Shown: in pieces, positions 33,133 through 45,165 of the stretch
Numbering within the stretch: the first letter of the stretch is position 1
Layout of the letters: every line of letters starts with the position of its first letter
NCBI GenBank assembly: GCA_009363875.1
Contig: CM018698.1
Coordinates: forward strand, 54,094,067 to 54,158,066
Reading direction: 5' to 3'
DNA length: 64,000 nt
DNA from: Mikania micrantha
Lineage: Eukaryota; Streptophyta; Magnoliopsida; Asterales; Asteraceae
Notes under the pieces: generated by a model
Told to the model about the DNA's origin: nothing
Seen by the model: the letters and a program-made list of their open reading frames with translations, nothing else
The model's database searches: none
Made by a program: the position numbers and the translations under genes

Positions 33133-34421
33133 CTACCTCTGCAAAAATTGAACAATGCAATATGATAATCAGTGAGATTTTTTATGGCTTTATGCACATA
33201 TATTTAAGTAATGGATTTCACAAGAACACAGATAATGATCGGAGTATTACCTTTCCGATCTCGGCTTCATCGGGAACTTTGTAAAGATCAGCAGTTATCT
33301 CCGACAACCACAATCCCGGAAACAGAGTCTGACATTCAAAGAAAAGAATACATCAATCACATTTGCAATTATTCATATTCTAAATCAATAGATCGAGTTA
33401 AATTGGTAATTTCACTTACATCCAATTGCTTTTGAACAATCCTTGATCGTTTCTTCGGCTTACGTGGCAGTCGCCGGCCGGCCATCGCCATGAAATCTTC
33501 TTCCAACTCACAACGAGAAATCGAAACGGAAAACTTCGGTCTCTGTGTCTTCTCGCCGCTTGTAGTTGCACCGGAGACACTGCTCATCGGCCGAAGTTTC
33601 GGAAACTTGCATTCGTTTCTCGCCGGAGAAAAGTTAGGTTTCAAAACCTCACCGTTACAATTTACTCCGTTCGTCGGAGAACGAGGAGCCTTGCACGCAG
33701 CTCTTCTAGTCCTCAGATTCCACGGCCGATCCGCCGGAGGATTATAGGTTGCCGTCGCCGGCGGCGGATCCACCAGACGTTCTCCGAGAATCGCTTCTTT
33801 CATCTTACCGACCTCCATTTGAAAATCGAACATCAGTTTCTCCCTAGTCGCCTCGATCTCGCCGTCTCCGGCTATTCCGATCCTTGCCTTCACTTTCTCC
33901 GGCGGTGAAAACTTGTGACAACTCCCCGTGTTCCGATCACCATCATCACTCGATCTAAACCGTTTCTCACCGTCTCTGGAAATTCCGATTCTCTCCTTCA
34001 CTTTCTCCGGCGAAGAAAACTTATAATAACTCTCCATCTTCCGCTCATCACCATCGCTCGATCTAAATCGTTTTTCAAGCTCCGAATTTCTACGTTTCGT
34101 TCCAATCACACCGCCACCGCCGGCGCCACTCTCCGACGATTGATTCCGTTCGATCACCGACACATCTCCATTTGAATCAACCTTCATACACCGTAGAAGC
34201 TTCTGATTCCCCCACTTCAACCACGGCAAATCGAAATTGTGCAACGGCTTCAATCTCTCCATATCTACCGCTGCCGGTTCTCTTCCACCGGCGGCGATTC
34301 TCTTACCGGAGGATACCATCAATCCCTCTGTCAATCTCCGGCCTTTCGCTCCGATATCGCCGGTGAAGTTGTTCCGGCAGTCGGTGAGTTTTGTGTTGGA
34401 TGTGAATTCGCCGCGAAACAT
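33133..34421 (-). CDS. DUF1639 family protein, three exons
   Basis: CDS joins 34421-33420, 33328-33251 and 33138-33133 on the - strand, giving 361 residues. Introns are 33329-33419 (91 bp) and 33139-33250 (112 bp), both GT-AG. The last coding exon adds only AGG TAG. The N-terminal two thirds is basic and disordered-looking, with DLPWLKWGNQKLLRCMKV (residues 64-81) and a 36-residue tandem repeat (116-151 and 152-187). RPWNLRTRRAACKAP (232-246) and the C-terminal block AGRRLPRKPKKRSRIVQKQL (314-333), continued by LFPGLWLSEITADLYKV, are the DUF1639 signature. The molecular function of this plant family is not known. The Arg/Lys-rich core suggests nuclear location (inference). No frame damage; this is an ordinary host gene. 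An out-of-frame ATG lies 4 bases upstream of the chosen start. Confidence 0.92.
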
Positions 34422-34429
34422 TCATATAA

Positions 34430-34691
34430 ATGACGAGAGATGGAGAAAAGGTTGAGATTTAACGTTCGAGAAGCGGGCAGGGTGCTAACGTGCGCTAGCG
34501 TAAGTTTTGTGCGCATTTTTGGTATGGAGATGGATGTAATGAGACGACCCATTTTCAAATTAGAACGTGTGATCTCAACCGTTCATTTGCGTCAATAAAT
34601 AAATTTCTACGTACGGGAAGCCTGGGTGTGTCGATCTCGAAGGTGGATTTGGGCCTATTAGGGCCGTATTTAAGTCTTTTGGTGACATAAC
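34430..34691 (-). promoter_or_regulatory. Upstream flank of the DUF1639 gene
   Basis: The space between the start codon and the hAT MITE must hold the leader and core promoter. A TATA-like tttatatga sits only a few bases before the ATG and is unlikely to be the core promoter. I see no other strong motif. A MITE lies about 270 bp upstream of the start and may bound the promoter. Confidence 0.35.
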
Positions 34692-34907
34692 TAGAGGTAT
34701 GCAAAAAAAACCAGAACCGACAACCCGAATCAGAACCGGTCATCCCTGAATAGGTGGGTATGAACAGGTCCGGTTATTCAGACAAATTAAAACCAAAACT
34801 AGAACTAGTTTCACATGTACCCGGCCAAAACCCGAAGCCGAACCGGCCAAAAACGGTCGGAACCAGTCAAAACCCGGAACCCAAAAAACCCGATTTGCGC
34901 ACCTCTA
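34692..34907. mobile_element. hAT-type MITE rich in ACCGG repeats, copy 2
   Basis: 216 bp. Ends are tagaggtatgcaaa and tttgcgcacctcta. The interior has aaaaccggaacc-style repeats and shares gacaaatta and cacatgtacccggccaaaac with the copy at 29930-30240. The 8-bp flanks (gacataac and aactaaac) match only partly, so it is older or rearranged. Confidence 0.8.
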
Positions 34908-36111
34908 AACTAAACCAAGGATAAAAATCGAGACTTTTTTCGAGTATAAATAAAAACTGCCTAAACTGAGGATAAAAATTGAAACTTTTTTCGAGTATAA
35001 ATAGAAATTTTTCTTAAGTTTGAGACAAAAAAAATATAAATTATCATGAAAAAGAAAAGTACAACAAAATATAAATCACAAACAAAATGTGTACATTAAT
35101 TGCTAGATCAGGCAATTTTAACCCAAACCAAGATAAAACGGTAGATTTGAGTGAACAATTATTATATTTTGTGTTGATGAGTAGAATCATAATATATAAC
35201 GAGTTAAGCTGGGTAACACGTTATCACAATACGGGTCAAGATTTGTGCCTAAACACTGTTAATAGAATGAGTTTAAACAGGTAAAAATTATTAATAATTT
35301 GTTGTTAAGAAAATCAATAAAATATATTCAAATAAATCATTTATTTAGTTAAAACATATTTTAGTCTAAATAAATTGAATTTTTTTAAAAATAGTTTATT
35401 TAGACCTAAACTGATTTAGATTAAAACATTCTTGACCCCAAACTCCAACCGACATGTTACGCAACTTGACCAAAGTAAGGCTTATTAATTACAAATATTA
35501 GAATAATCAGGATCTGTTATAACTAAAAAATCGGTTTACCTCTAAAATTTGAGGCCCCTTTGATTTTGGAGTCCCTCGGCTAGGGTTTTTTTTAATATTG
35601 AGTCGGCTTTGCTGACAATTTGATATAATGGCACATTAACAAAATACGATACGACTTTAACATGATTCGCATTTACTTTTAATATATTTGTTGTCTAAAA
35701 CAGGGTAACACGTTAAAAGTTATTTATTTCGTGTCTATATAGTTAAAACCCGTTACTTAATCTTGGAATACCTGTTTTTAATTTAAAATTAAAGTAAACA
35801 ATGTTTAAGTACATGTGGAGACATGTTCATATACATGTTCATACCTATAAGAAAAAAAGACTTGTTTAAATATGTGTTAACATCTGTTTGCAATAAATAC
35901 ATGTTTAAATAGTTGTCACTACCTATTTACAATTTAAATTTAAATTTAAATACATATCTATAGTGTTAGCACATTCTTTAACGAGTCATTTCATGTTCAC
36001 GTGCTTTAAAATGATCGTGTTTGTTTTTGAAAAAACTAACATAATAATTTGTTGTGTCATATTCTTGCATACCTCTTTTACGTTTCACGTCTTATCATGT
36101 CGTGTTAAACT
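34908..36111. other. AT-rich intergenic region
   Basis: No supported gene. A direct repeat (gactttttt/aactttttt cgagtataaata) lies at 34930-35010. A segment near 35540-35620 (gaggcccctttgattttgga) resembles ends of hAT-like elements. The region ends at the cgtta target duplication at 36112-36116. Confidence 0.5.
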
Positions 36112-36829
36112 CGTTATGTGTTACACCCCCAAATTCTCACTAACGGCGTCAAGCGTTGGGTGTGACGTGGCCAAGATTACAGTTCTAGTCATACAGAACG
36201 ACTCTATATGAGTTTGAAAATACGTGGATATTACTTAAAATATCCCAAAACAAAATGTATAGTGTTACGGCGGAAATAAGAAAATGTTACGAAAGCTTGT
36301 ACAAAAATGTAAATTGTCTACACATCTCATTAACTATCACCAAAAATGTTCTAAAGCGTTCTTAATGCATGCTTGACTCTTTCTGAGGTTCCTTAAGTGC
36401 AATCCAATGCCCTTAAGTGTGCTGAGTACCTGAGAATTACATGCTCAAATGTGTCAACATTAAAGTTGGTGAGTTCACAGGTTTATATCAAAAGTAAGTA
36501 GAGAAAACCAGTTTTCCGTATGATCTGCTGTTTATTAATGTTTGTCCGAGCCCGAAGCTCCAAGTATCAGTTGCGTCACTACCGAACTAGACTTGTTTGC
36601 TCTAGCATCCGCCATGCCTATCGTAATGACATGGACGATGGGTTGAGATTACACGCGTTCTGATCTCCAGTCAGTATTGGCGTCACGTGGGGTTTGTCAC
36701 ACCCAACAGTACTATCTAAACTCACCTCATTGTATACACATTGACGATATGACTGTGCGAGTACTTTGATACGATATACAACACTTAATGTTTGATCCCA
36801 ATAAACCAGCAATCATACAATATGTTCGT

Positions 36830-37110
36830 ACAAATAGTTTGCCCAATTTTTTTGACCCAGATGTTGGTCAACAATGTTTGCCCAGCCTGTTGACCCAAAT
36901 GTTGGTCAACAATGTTTGTCATATGTTTGTACCCAATGTTTGTCAAAACGTTTATCAAATGTGTTTGTCCAAAGTGTTTGTCAAAAGCGTTTGTCCAAAA
37001 GGTTTGATAGAAGCGTTTGTCAATAGTGTTTGTATTGAGTGTTCGTCAAAATCATTTGTTACAAATTGTTTGTCATAAGTGTTTGTCTAAAATGTTTGTC
37101 AAAAGCAGTT
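36830..37110 (-). repeat. TGTTTGTCAAAA minisatellite in the outer LTR
   Basis: A degenerate array of 14-18 bp units around (g)tgtttgtcaaaag, about 14 copies. It includes longer early units with gacccagatgttggtcaaca. It lies shortly before the conserved gggggga / gaactcacctga block of the LTR. No coding role. Confidence 0.8.
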
Positions 37111-37545
37111 GCATGTAATTCTCCCCCCAGTTTGAGTTTGTAAACAGTTAAGAGAAAAGGGGGCCGTGAACTCACCTGAGTAAAGAATGCGTAAGCTCCT
37201 AAATCATCTGGCGTGATGGTTACTGATTACCTATATTACATAGTGTACGTAAGTTCGTGTTCGTGTTCATGTTCGCGTTCGTGCTCAACAACCCAAGGTT
37301 GTTATGTTTGTCCATGTTCGACCATGTTTGTCCGTGTCTAACCGTGTTTGACGGTGCCAAAGTCAATGACCCGTTGGTGATCCGTGTGTTTGTTATAGTT
37401 CGTGTAATGTTTGTTATGTTCACGTATTACATGTAATCATGTAAGTCACGTTGATGGACAACTTACTATTTACAGTAAGTTTCCATTTTTAGCAAGTTTG
37501 CACCAAATTACATTTTAATAGTTCTAGCATGCTTGTTTATCCTAT

Positions 37546-38613
37546 ATGGATTTCATTACCAAGCTACCCCGCACTTCTAGGGGTTATGATACCATTTGGG
37601 TTATCCTCGATCGTTTAACAAAATCTGTTCATTTCTTGCCAATGCGTGAAACCTTCACGATGGATAAACTGGCGAGATTATACATCAATGAGATAGTGGT
37701 GCGTCACGGTGTACCATTTTCTATCATATCAGATCGAGATAGCAGATTCACATCAAGATTTTGGCAGTCGTTGCAGAAGTCACTAGGGACGAACTTGAAC
37801 TTAAGTACAGCTTACCATCCATATACGGACGGTCAAAGCGAACATACTATACAGACCCTCGAGGACATGTTGCGAACATGTATTTTGGATTTTGGTGGGA
37901 ACTGGGATTCCCATTTGCCACTGATAAAATTCTCCTATAATAACAGTTACCATAATAGCATCGGATGCGCTCCATTCGAGGCACTTTATGGTAGAAAATG
38001 CCGATCACCGATCTGTTGGACCGAAGTATGAGATAACCGAATAACTGGGTCAGAGCTTATTCAGGAAACAACAGATAAGATCGCCCAGATACAACAGAAG
38101 TTACAAGCAGCCCGAAGCAGACAAAAGAGCTTTGCTAACAAACGGCATAAGCCATTGGAATTTCAAGTGGGAGACCGTGTCATGCTGAAGGTATCCCCAT
38201 GGAAGGGCGTAGTTCGTTTCGGAAAGAAAGGCAAATTAGCACTGCGATACGTCGGACCGTTCGAGATCATACAACGAATGGGTCCTGTTGTGTATAAGCT
38301 GATATTACCCGATGAACTCAGCGATGTACACGACGTGTTTCACGTCTCAAACCTTAAGAAATGCCTTGCGGACGAATCACTTGTCATACCGGTTAAGGAA
38401 ATTCAAGTGGACGAACAACTACATTTTATCGAGGAACCTTTAGAAATTATGGATCGTGAAGTTAAACAACTAAAGCGAAGCCGTATTCCGATTGTCAAGG
38501 TCCGATGGAATTCAAAGCGCGGACCAGAGTTTACTTGGGAACGCGAAGATCACATGAAGTCCAAGTATCCCCACCTGTTTGCAGAGAAAGCCGTACCTGA
38601 TAAGGATTCTTAA
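37546..38613 (+). pseudogene. pol: Ty3/Gypsy pol fragment: integrase core and chromodomain
   Basis: Starts inside the integrase at MDFITKLPRTSRGYDTIWV. The three catalytic residues of the D,D-E triad appear to be present (MDFIT, SDRDSRF, DGQSEHT). The core ends at a single premature TGA (38029-38031), after which the same frame continues. The C-terminal part has the GPY/F-type stretch (KLALRYVGPFEIIQRMGPVVYKL), HDVFHVSNLKKC, and a chromodomain-like end (VKVRWNSKRGPEFTWERED, then MKSKYPHLF). This points to a Tekay/Del-type chromovirus. Everything upstream (5' LTR, gag, PR, RT, RNase H) is missing. Confidence 0.92.
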
Positions 38614-39660
38614 ATTTCGGAACTAAATTTCTCTAACAAGAGTAGACTGTAACATCAATGCCGGAACCGTAGCCGGAACATCGATTTATACAGTAAATCA
38701 GGTACGAACTATGTATATTACATGTGTGTTATTATCAATTGATGTTTAATACGAAACTATTACAGATCTATTTCAGAAACATGTTTCAAATCCATGGTTT
38801 AATAGTCAGAATCATATCTGACAACACAGTTTTGTTATGTGAATATTAGTTAGGATGTTATTATGTAGAAACGTATGTGAGATTGTACAGAACAAAACAA
38901 TAATGGATATCATTATGTGAATATTAAACCGACGGAGTATTCGTGTGGGTGACGATTCGCATGAATATATCTTTAAGTTTAATGCTCTGAACGATATCCA
39001 ATAATTAGAAAACCAAATCGGAAAGTAACGTTGTCGTCGTCTTCGAACGAGTGACGATTCGTACGAAAACGCGCGAAAACGATACGATATGATGAAACAG
39101 TAAAAATAAACGTTTATGAAATTTTAAAAATAAATAAAAGATATTTAGTTAATTTATTATGAATTACCACTTTAAAAAGTTTAAAAAATTTTATCTTTAC
39201 AAGGTAACGAATTGTTACAAAAAACGACGCGCGAAACCAAAATCGAGCGAGACCGAACACACCAGAACATACACGGGCTATAAAAGTCCTTATCCTTCTT
39301 TATTTTCCCCCACTTTTGCAGCCTGCCATCTTCTTCTTCAAGAAATCCCGTCCACCACACCTCACCACCACTTTCCAACTTCAAATCTTCATATCTCTCT
39401 CATTTCTCCACCAAATTCGACGTTCTAGTAGTTAAAACGACCGTGAGAATGAGAGGAACATAGTAGTACAACTGATCGGAGCTGAAACGAGCTGGATCGA
39501 CCGCAGTTTTAGAGAGAAGATGCTGAATTTTAGGGTTTTTCACTATTCATGAAAGGTAAGCTTCTAAATCGTTTTTGTCACCTCAAATCAGTTAGGATAA
39601 ACACTAAGACGACTTTAGAAACATGTAGATCGTGAAGAGATGAAGAAATAGAGCTTTGAA

Positions 39661-42613
39661 TGTCACACCCCAACCGACGGTGGAATACGTCGGGGCGCGA
39701 ACGCGACTGTTCAATAGCTCATGATCAAACTAAAACGTTTCATAATTAATGCAACAAAATTACATTGTCTTAAAAACCAAAGTAAATAAGTTCAAACAAC
39801 CAAAGTTCAACAAGCCAAAAACTAGAGTTCAATTTATTCTTAAAGCTTCTAAAGTCCAAGCATCTTAAGTGTTCATCCCAAAGCTCACTAAGTTGCACCT
39901 GAAACATGAATAAGTTTGAAAGGTTAACTACAAAAGTAGTTGGTGAGAATCATAAAGTTGACTCGATAAATAGTTTAATAATTCAAAATTTAAATCATGT
40001 ATCATAAACATATCAATAGATAAGGCTTAATGTGGAAACATACATTAAACTATTGCAGATCAAACCTTAGTTAACCAAGTTAGGCATAGTAACACATACT
40101 ATCCTTATAGTTCCAATAGTTCAAAATGTGCACAATAGTTCAAACATACAAAGTTAAAATAGTTCAATAGTTGGTAACTGAGTGATCATCGGTTGGGTGG
40201 AATGGTCAGTTCAATAGCTATCATCACAACAGTCAGGCTAATATAGTTAATGATCAATGCAAGTTTCGAGGATAGTTCACATGTAGTTTGGGACACAAGC
40301 TCAAATCAAAAGATAAAGTTCATAGATACAGATTGTTCAAATAGTTAAAGTTCATGTTTCATCCCCGATGTTTTGAAAACAAAATCAAATCAAGAAAAGA
40401 GGAATATGAAACTCACCTGGATAGGATAACTAAATTGAGAGTTCAAGTAGTTGATAATCCAACTTTGCGAGAAATGAATCCTCACAACAAACATATAGTT
40501 ATAAGTTTAAAACGTTCTAAGTTCAATAAGTTCTAAGTAAAGTTCTAATTTATTCTAAGTTCAGATCTATGTTCTAATGAACTTGGAGGATCAAAGTTAA
40601 GTTGTTAATTTGAGAAAAACGACAAAGTTGTACAGTTAAAAATAAATATTATACATTAAAGAGAGGATGATCTAAGATTTATAACTAACTACTTTAGAAA
40701 TATTTAAAATCTAAAGTGTTATACAAAATATAGATGATTATATAATTTCCATTTGAATTACAAAATAAAAATCTTGTATTTATATGTTTTAATATAAAGT
40801 TTTAATTTAAGATAATTTCTATTTAATTTAAATAAAATTGTTTTATTTAAATAAAAATATTTTCTGTTAGACACAATTATTTCAGGAAATAAAAGTATTT
40901 TTCTGAAATTTTATATATTTAAAATATATTGATTTATAGTATTTATATTTCAAGTTAAATAGCATTTTTATTCAAATAAAATATTTTTATTCAAAAAAAA
41001 ATATTTCTAAGTTTTTTTCAATCCATATAGCTTATATAAAAATTTTCAGAATTTTTAAATTTATTTCAGTATTTTAAATAAATTATTTATTCAGTTTAAT
41101 AAAGAATTTAAATCAAAATAAATAGTTTTCTGTTAGAAAAATTAAAGTAAAAATTTTCCCAGATTTATAAAAGTTCCAGAAATATTATGTAAGTTTTCCA
41201 TAATTTTTATAATAGTTTAATTATTTTTAAGAGATTATTTATTTAGATATTTAATACATTTAAATTAAATTAAATTAATGTACAACATAAAAATTAATAA
41301 AAATTTTTGTTCAAGTACATAATAGTTCCAGAAGTGTTGTATAATTTTTATAGAATTTTATAAATAGTTTTAGTGTGTTTTTATGATTTAAATATTTGTT
41401 TATAAGCGCAAACTATTAGTTTTATAAATAAAAAAAATGAATTTATTTATTAAAATTTTTCTGAGTTTGTAAAATAGTTTTAAAGATTTTATAAAATTTT
41501 TATAAAAATTTTCGGGTTTTAAAATGGTTCAAAAGAATAAATAACTTAAAATGAAAAGAAAAATGGTTTGGATCCGGGTCCACAGGGTTCGAACCCATGA
41601 CCTCTTGGTTGCACAGCCACGCTCAAACCACTAGACCAGACCACTCAATTCGTTGAAAGAATTCTGATTGAATTGATTTGACTTTTTAATTCAGGTTTCC
41701 CAAAATTTATTCAAGAACCCTAATTTTTCATCGATCAAACGAACGATTGTTAACTAAAATTGATAGAGGGCTGTTGATCTACACCCTAAACCGAATCTAA
41801 CCATGTATTTACTTACTTGATCCGATCACGTTACGGTCTAGTTCGAGCCCCACGAAAGTCGCGACCGTTCTTCAATCTATTCTTGATTCTAGAGTGATTT
41901 TGAGAGAGTTTGGGTGAGTGTGTTAGGTTCGTATGGTTGAAATGAAGAAAAACTCTATGCATAATCATTCCAATTTCAACCGAAACGTCAAATTTACTTC
42001 GTGAGTTAATGTTACGTTTATGGGTTAATCAAAAGTGGTTTAATAGTGTTAATCATTACGGTTTAATGTTATGATTACGTTAGAAAAACGTTTTGGGTCA
42101 TGGAGGTGTAAAAACCCACTTGAATGATGCATTAAAACCGGCTTTGGTGGGTTCACCGGAGCCTTGGCCGGATTCCGGCGAGGTTGCCGAATGTCCTTGA
42201 CCGTAAACACGGGAAAGAAAGGGGTGGGGGGCTGGTTATATGAATTTACATCCTAGGTCCTTGTGGTTAATAAATTAACATTTTGAGTTTAAAAACTATT
42301 AATAACTTTGATTTTTATTATTTATTAATATCAATCCTTTTCTTTTTAATTATGTTTTTAAACATTTTGCGTTTATAAAACTTAATAAATTTGCTAGTTC
42401 TAACTTAATATTAGTTAAAGGTGTAAATAATATACAATTAATTACAAATAGTTTTAAATATATAAATAAATATATATATAGTAATTATGTATATTCTAGG
42501 ATTTCGCCATAATAAACCGAAATAAATCCCACGTATTTATTTATTAACGTTTGTCATAAATACACATCGGAGAACATCATCGAAATAGTTACTGGAAAAT
42601 GACACATATTACA
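39661..42613 (-). mobile_element. Solo LTR, Gypsy-like, 2.95 kb, nested at level three
   Basis: On the - strand it starts TGTAATATGTGTCATTTTCC (42613) and ends GGGGTGTGACA (39661). Exact target duplication ttgaa at 39656-39660 and 42614-42618. It interrupts the 3' LTR of the Gypsy element. It is AT-rich in its middle (40600-41530) and carries a tRNA-like segment at 41577-41644. No internal gene. Confidence 0.93.
41577..41644 (-). other. tRNA-like segment inside the solo LTR
   Basis: Read on the - strand it has an A-box-like TGGTCTAGTGG, a B box GGTTCGAACCC 40-odd bases later, and short complementary ends (GGTCT with GGACC). That is close to a tRNA gene in spacing. The anticodon arm is poor and no terminator or A tail follows, so a working tRNA is unlikely. 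It shares gaggtcatgggttcgaaccc-type sequence with the LTR at 21883 and with the SINE at 80. Confidence 0.45.
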
Positions 42614-44399
42614 TTGAATCATCAAAAACGGATCAAAAACTAGTTAGAACGAGCTGTTTTCAGATTTGTTGCTGTTTTGGGTGAGTTTTCACGAACCCAG
42701 CTCGTTTTCAGTAGATTTTGGGGCTAATAAACTTTAGGATTTGCACTAAAACGACTTAGGAATCCAAGGAACATGTTAGATTGATGTTTGGGCCAGTTGG
42801 GAATCGATTTGGGGCTGGAATATGAGGCAAAAATAGAGTTCAATGGGCTGTTTGGGATGTTGTTGCTGTTCTAACGAACAACAGTGTTCTCAGTACGTTT
42901 AGGACCCTCTAACGCCTTAGGATTGGCACTAATTTTGTCTACTGGAAGGGCTGGGAATGGTTAGAACCTGGGTAAATGACCGAATTGATGGCCTAAGGGT
43001 TGTGTAAAGAGAAACCGTCGAACCCATAGTGCTGGCAGGTTAGGGGTTGTATATTCAGCGATATTACCTAACAAATTCCATAGATATGGGTCAGGGTCTT
43101 GTAGATATTAGTAGCCAAATGCAGTCCATGTATTTCAAGCTTGGAATCAGCTCAAAACACTTAGAAATGAAGTCATGGGGCTGATTTGAACATAGTGGTG
43201 TCGGTTAAGGATGCTACTTTGGTTTTGAGGTGTTAATCGTTTTTCAAGGCCATCTACACTAAGTTTTTGTCAAAACAAACACCATCTCAACTCTTTTAGC
43301 ATATAAACATACTCTTTAACAACTGATTGGGATTATAACACTTGAAATTGTTCAAGAAAATCATGGGGTAAAGATGTTAAAACCCATAATGGTTCAAAGT
43401 GACCATTTGGGATGCTAACTGATTTCAAACTCATTGATACTAAGGATTTTCATTACAAAAGATTTCCTAAACTTTTTTAACATATAAACATAGGTTTTAT
43501 AAGGTTAATGGGATTGAAACACGTGGGATTTTAATAATTAAACTATAGAATCATGATGTTAATATCGGTTAAGATCCAAGGTGGTTAACCTAGTGTTAAC
43601 CGAAAATCTAGGAGTGTGGACAATAACTTGGTAACTTTCAAAGTTAATAAACCAAGTTCACATGATAACCCATGCTAAGTTAAGGATAGTTACATGACCA
43701 TGGGTTTCGAAATAACTAAAGAACAAGTGAGATCAAGGGAAATTCAATAAACAAGCTAAGTATGGAAGTTGACATTACCATGTCAACACCCAACACTTAG
43801 CAAACTCATTACATGGTAGATTAACTAAGGATATTCCAAATGAATAGTCTTAGTTAATACCAATTCAAAGTAAACAAGAATCAAGGTGGATAACAAAGAA
43901 CTATTGAAGTACATGATGTTAGCTAAGTTAGGCTAACTCAAGTTCTAACACGTTTAACTTGTATTTTTCATAAAAATAACTTATGTTTTTACTAAAATAT
44001 AATGACTTATAAATTTCCCCTATTAAAATGTTTTCAAAGTAATTTAAGGGATTTCTAAACTTAATATATTGCAATTTAAAAAGGATTTTTATAAATGATG
44101 GGTTATTTAAAAAGTCATGTATTTTATTAGTATAAACCTTATGTAAATAAGGTTTAGTTGTTAGTAACTAAGGGATACGGGTTCATAGAGAATATTTAAC
44201 TTAGAATAACTTAGATAGTTTATAGCAAAACATTAGTAAGTATATAGGACACGTAGTTGCACACCGAGACCAACACCCTATATACGTCAACTTCAAATAC
44301 TTATAGTATTTGAATCATAACAAATCAACACAGGTGCTGAAGATACCTAACTTACAACAAACCAGCGCGTATATTTTCTTGGTTGAATCATAAGAGCTA

Positions 44400-44800
44400 C
44401 AACACAGGTGAGTTCATTTGTCCCTTTTCAAACTCTTTTGTTTTACTGCGGGACTGAGAAACATGTTAAATGTTTTATATAACTGTTTTATATAAATGTT
44501 TGTCATGTTTAATAAATTGTTTACTGTTTACTGTTTATAAATTGTTGACTGTTAAATCATTTACAAGTCATGTTTGAAGGGTTATGAATACTTTCATATT
44601 TCCTCTGACATATATTTTCACAAATGTACATTTTCTTATACTCAAATACTCGATACTCATATACGATGTTCATATTCAATACTTTTACACAGGTTCAAAT
44701 CTCTAAAACTTAAACTTTTGAGTTCATTGCCCTTTTTCTAAACATTTTTGTTTTATAAACGCGAGGCTGAGAAGCATGCGTAAATTATTTTCATTGGATT
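44400..44800 (+). repeat. Imperfect duplication in the Gypsy LTR
   Basis: Two related blocks: gagttcatttgtcccttttc to gactgagaaacatg (44408-44465), and gagttcattgccctttttct to ggctgagaagcatgcg (44720-44780). The second form is the one found in the solo LTR relative (11215-11270, inverted). The first looks like a diverged duplicate. Confidence 0.6.
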
Positions 44801-44929
44801 ATATTTACTTAAATGCTTTTACTTCATATATGTTTTAAATGTATAATTGATATCCTAGATTTCATCTAGGTAAACTATTTGCAGGTTTCCAAAAGGGGTT
44901 ATTTATTAATCATGAGTAGATAACTATTT

Positions 44930-45165
44930 CAAATCAAAGAACTATTTTCAAAGATCTATTTTCAAAGAACTAAAGATCTAAATCAAAGAACTATTTTCAA
45001 GGAACTAAAAATCTAAATCAAAGAACTATTTTCAAATGTCTATTTTCAAAGAACTAAAGATCTAAATCAAAGAACTCTTTTCAACAGTCTATTTTCAAAG
45101 AACTAAAGATCTAATTCAAGGAACTGTATGCAACAATCTATTTTCAAAGAACTAAAGATATATTT
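44930..45165 (+). repeat. Minisatellite of about 40-60 bp units in the Gypsy LTR
   Basis: Five to six units built from ctattttcaaagaactaaag and atctaaatcaaagaac. The units differ by small changes. No such array is seen at the matching place in the solo LTR at 9601-13883. It is therefore a local expansion. Confidence 0.85.

Noticed and set aside
33490..34455. Open frames on the + strand opposite the DUF1639 gene
   Set aside because: Shadows of the coding strand. The - strand frame has conserved family motifs and splice sites.
36112..36118. Alternative target duplication ttatg for the outer LTR
   Set aside because: It would require the right end to be ...cacg, which lacks the CA terminus. cgtta gives proper TG/CA ends on both sides.
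41577..41644. Functional tRNA gene
   Set aside because: The A and B boxes are good but the anticodon arm and full acceptor stem are poor, and no terminator follows. Kept only as tRNA-like.
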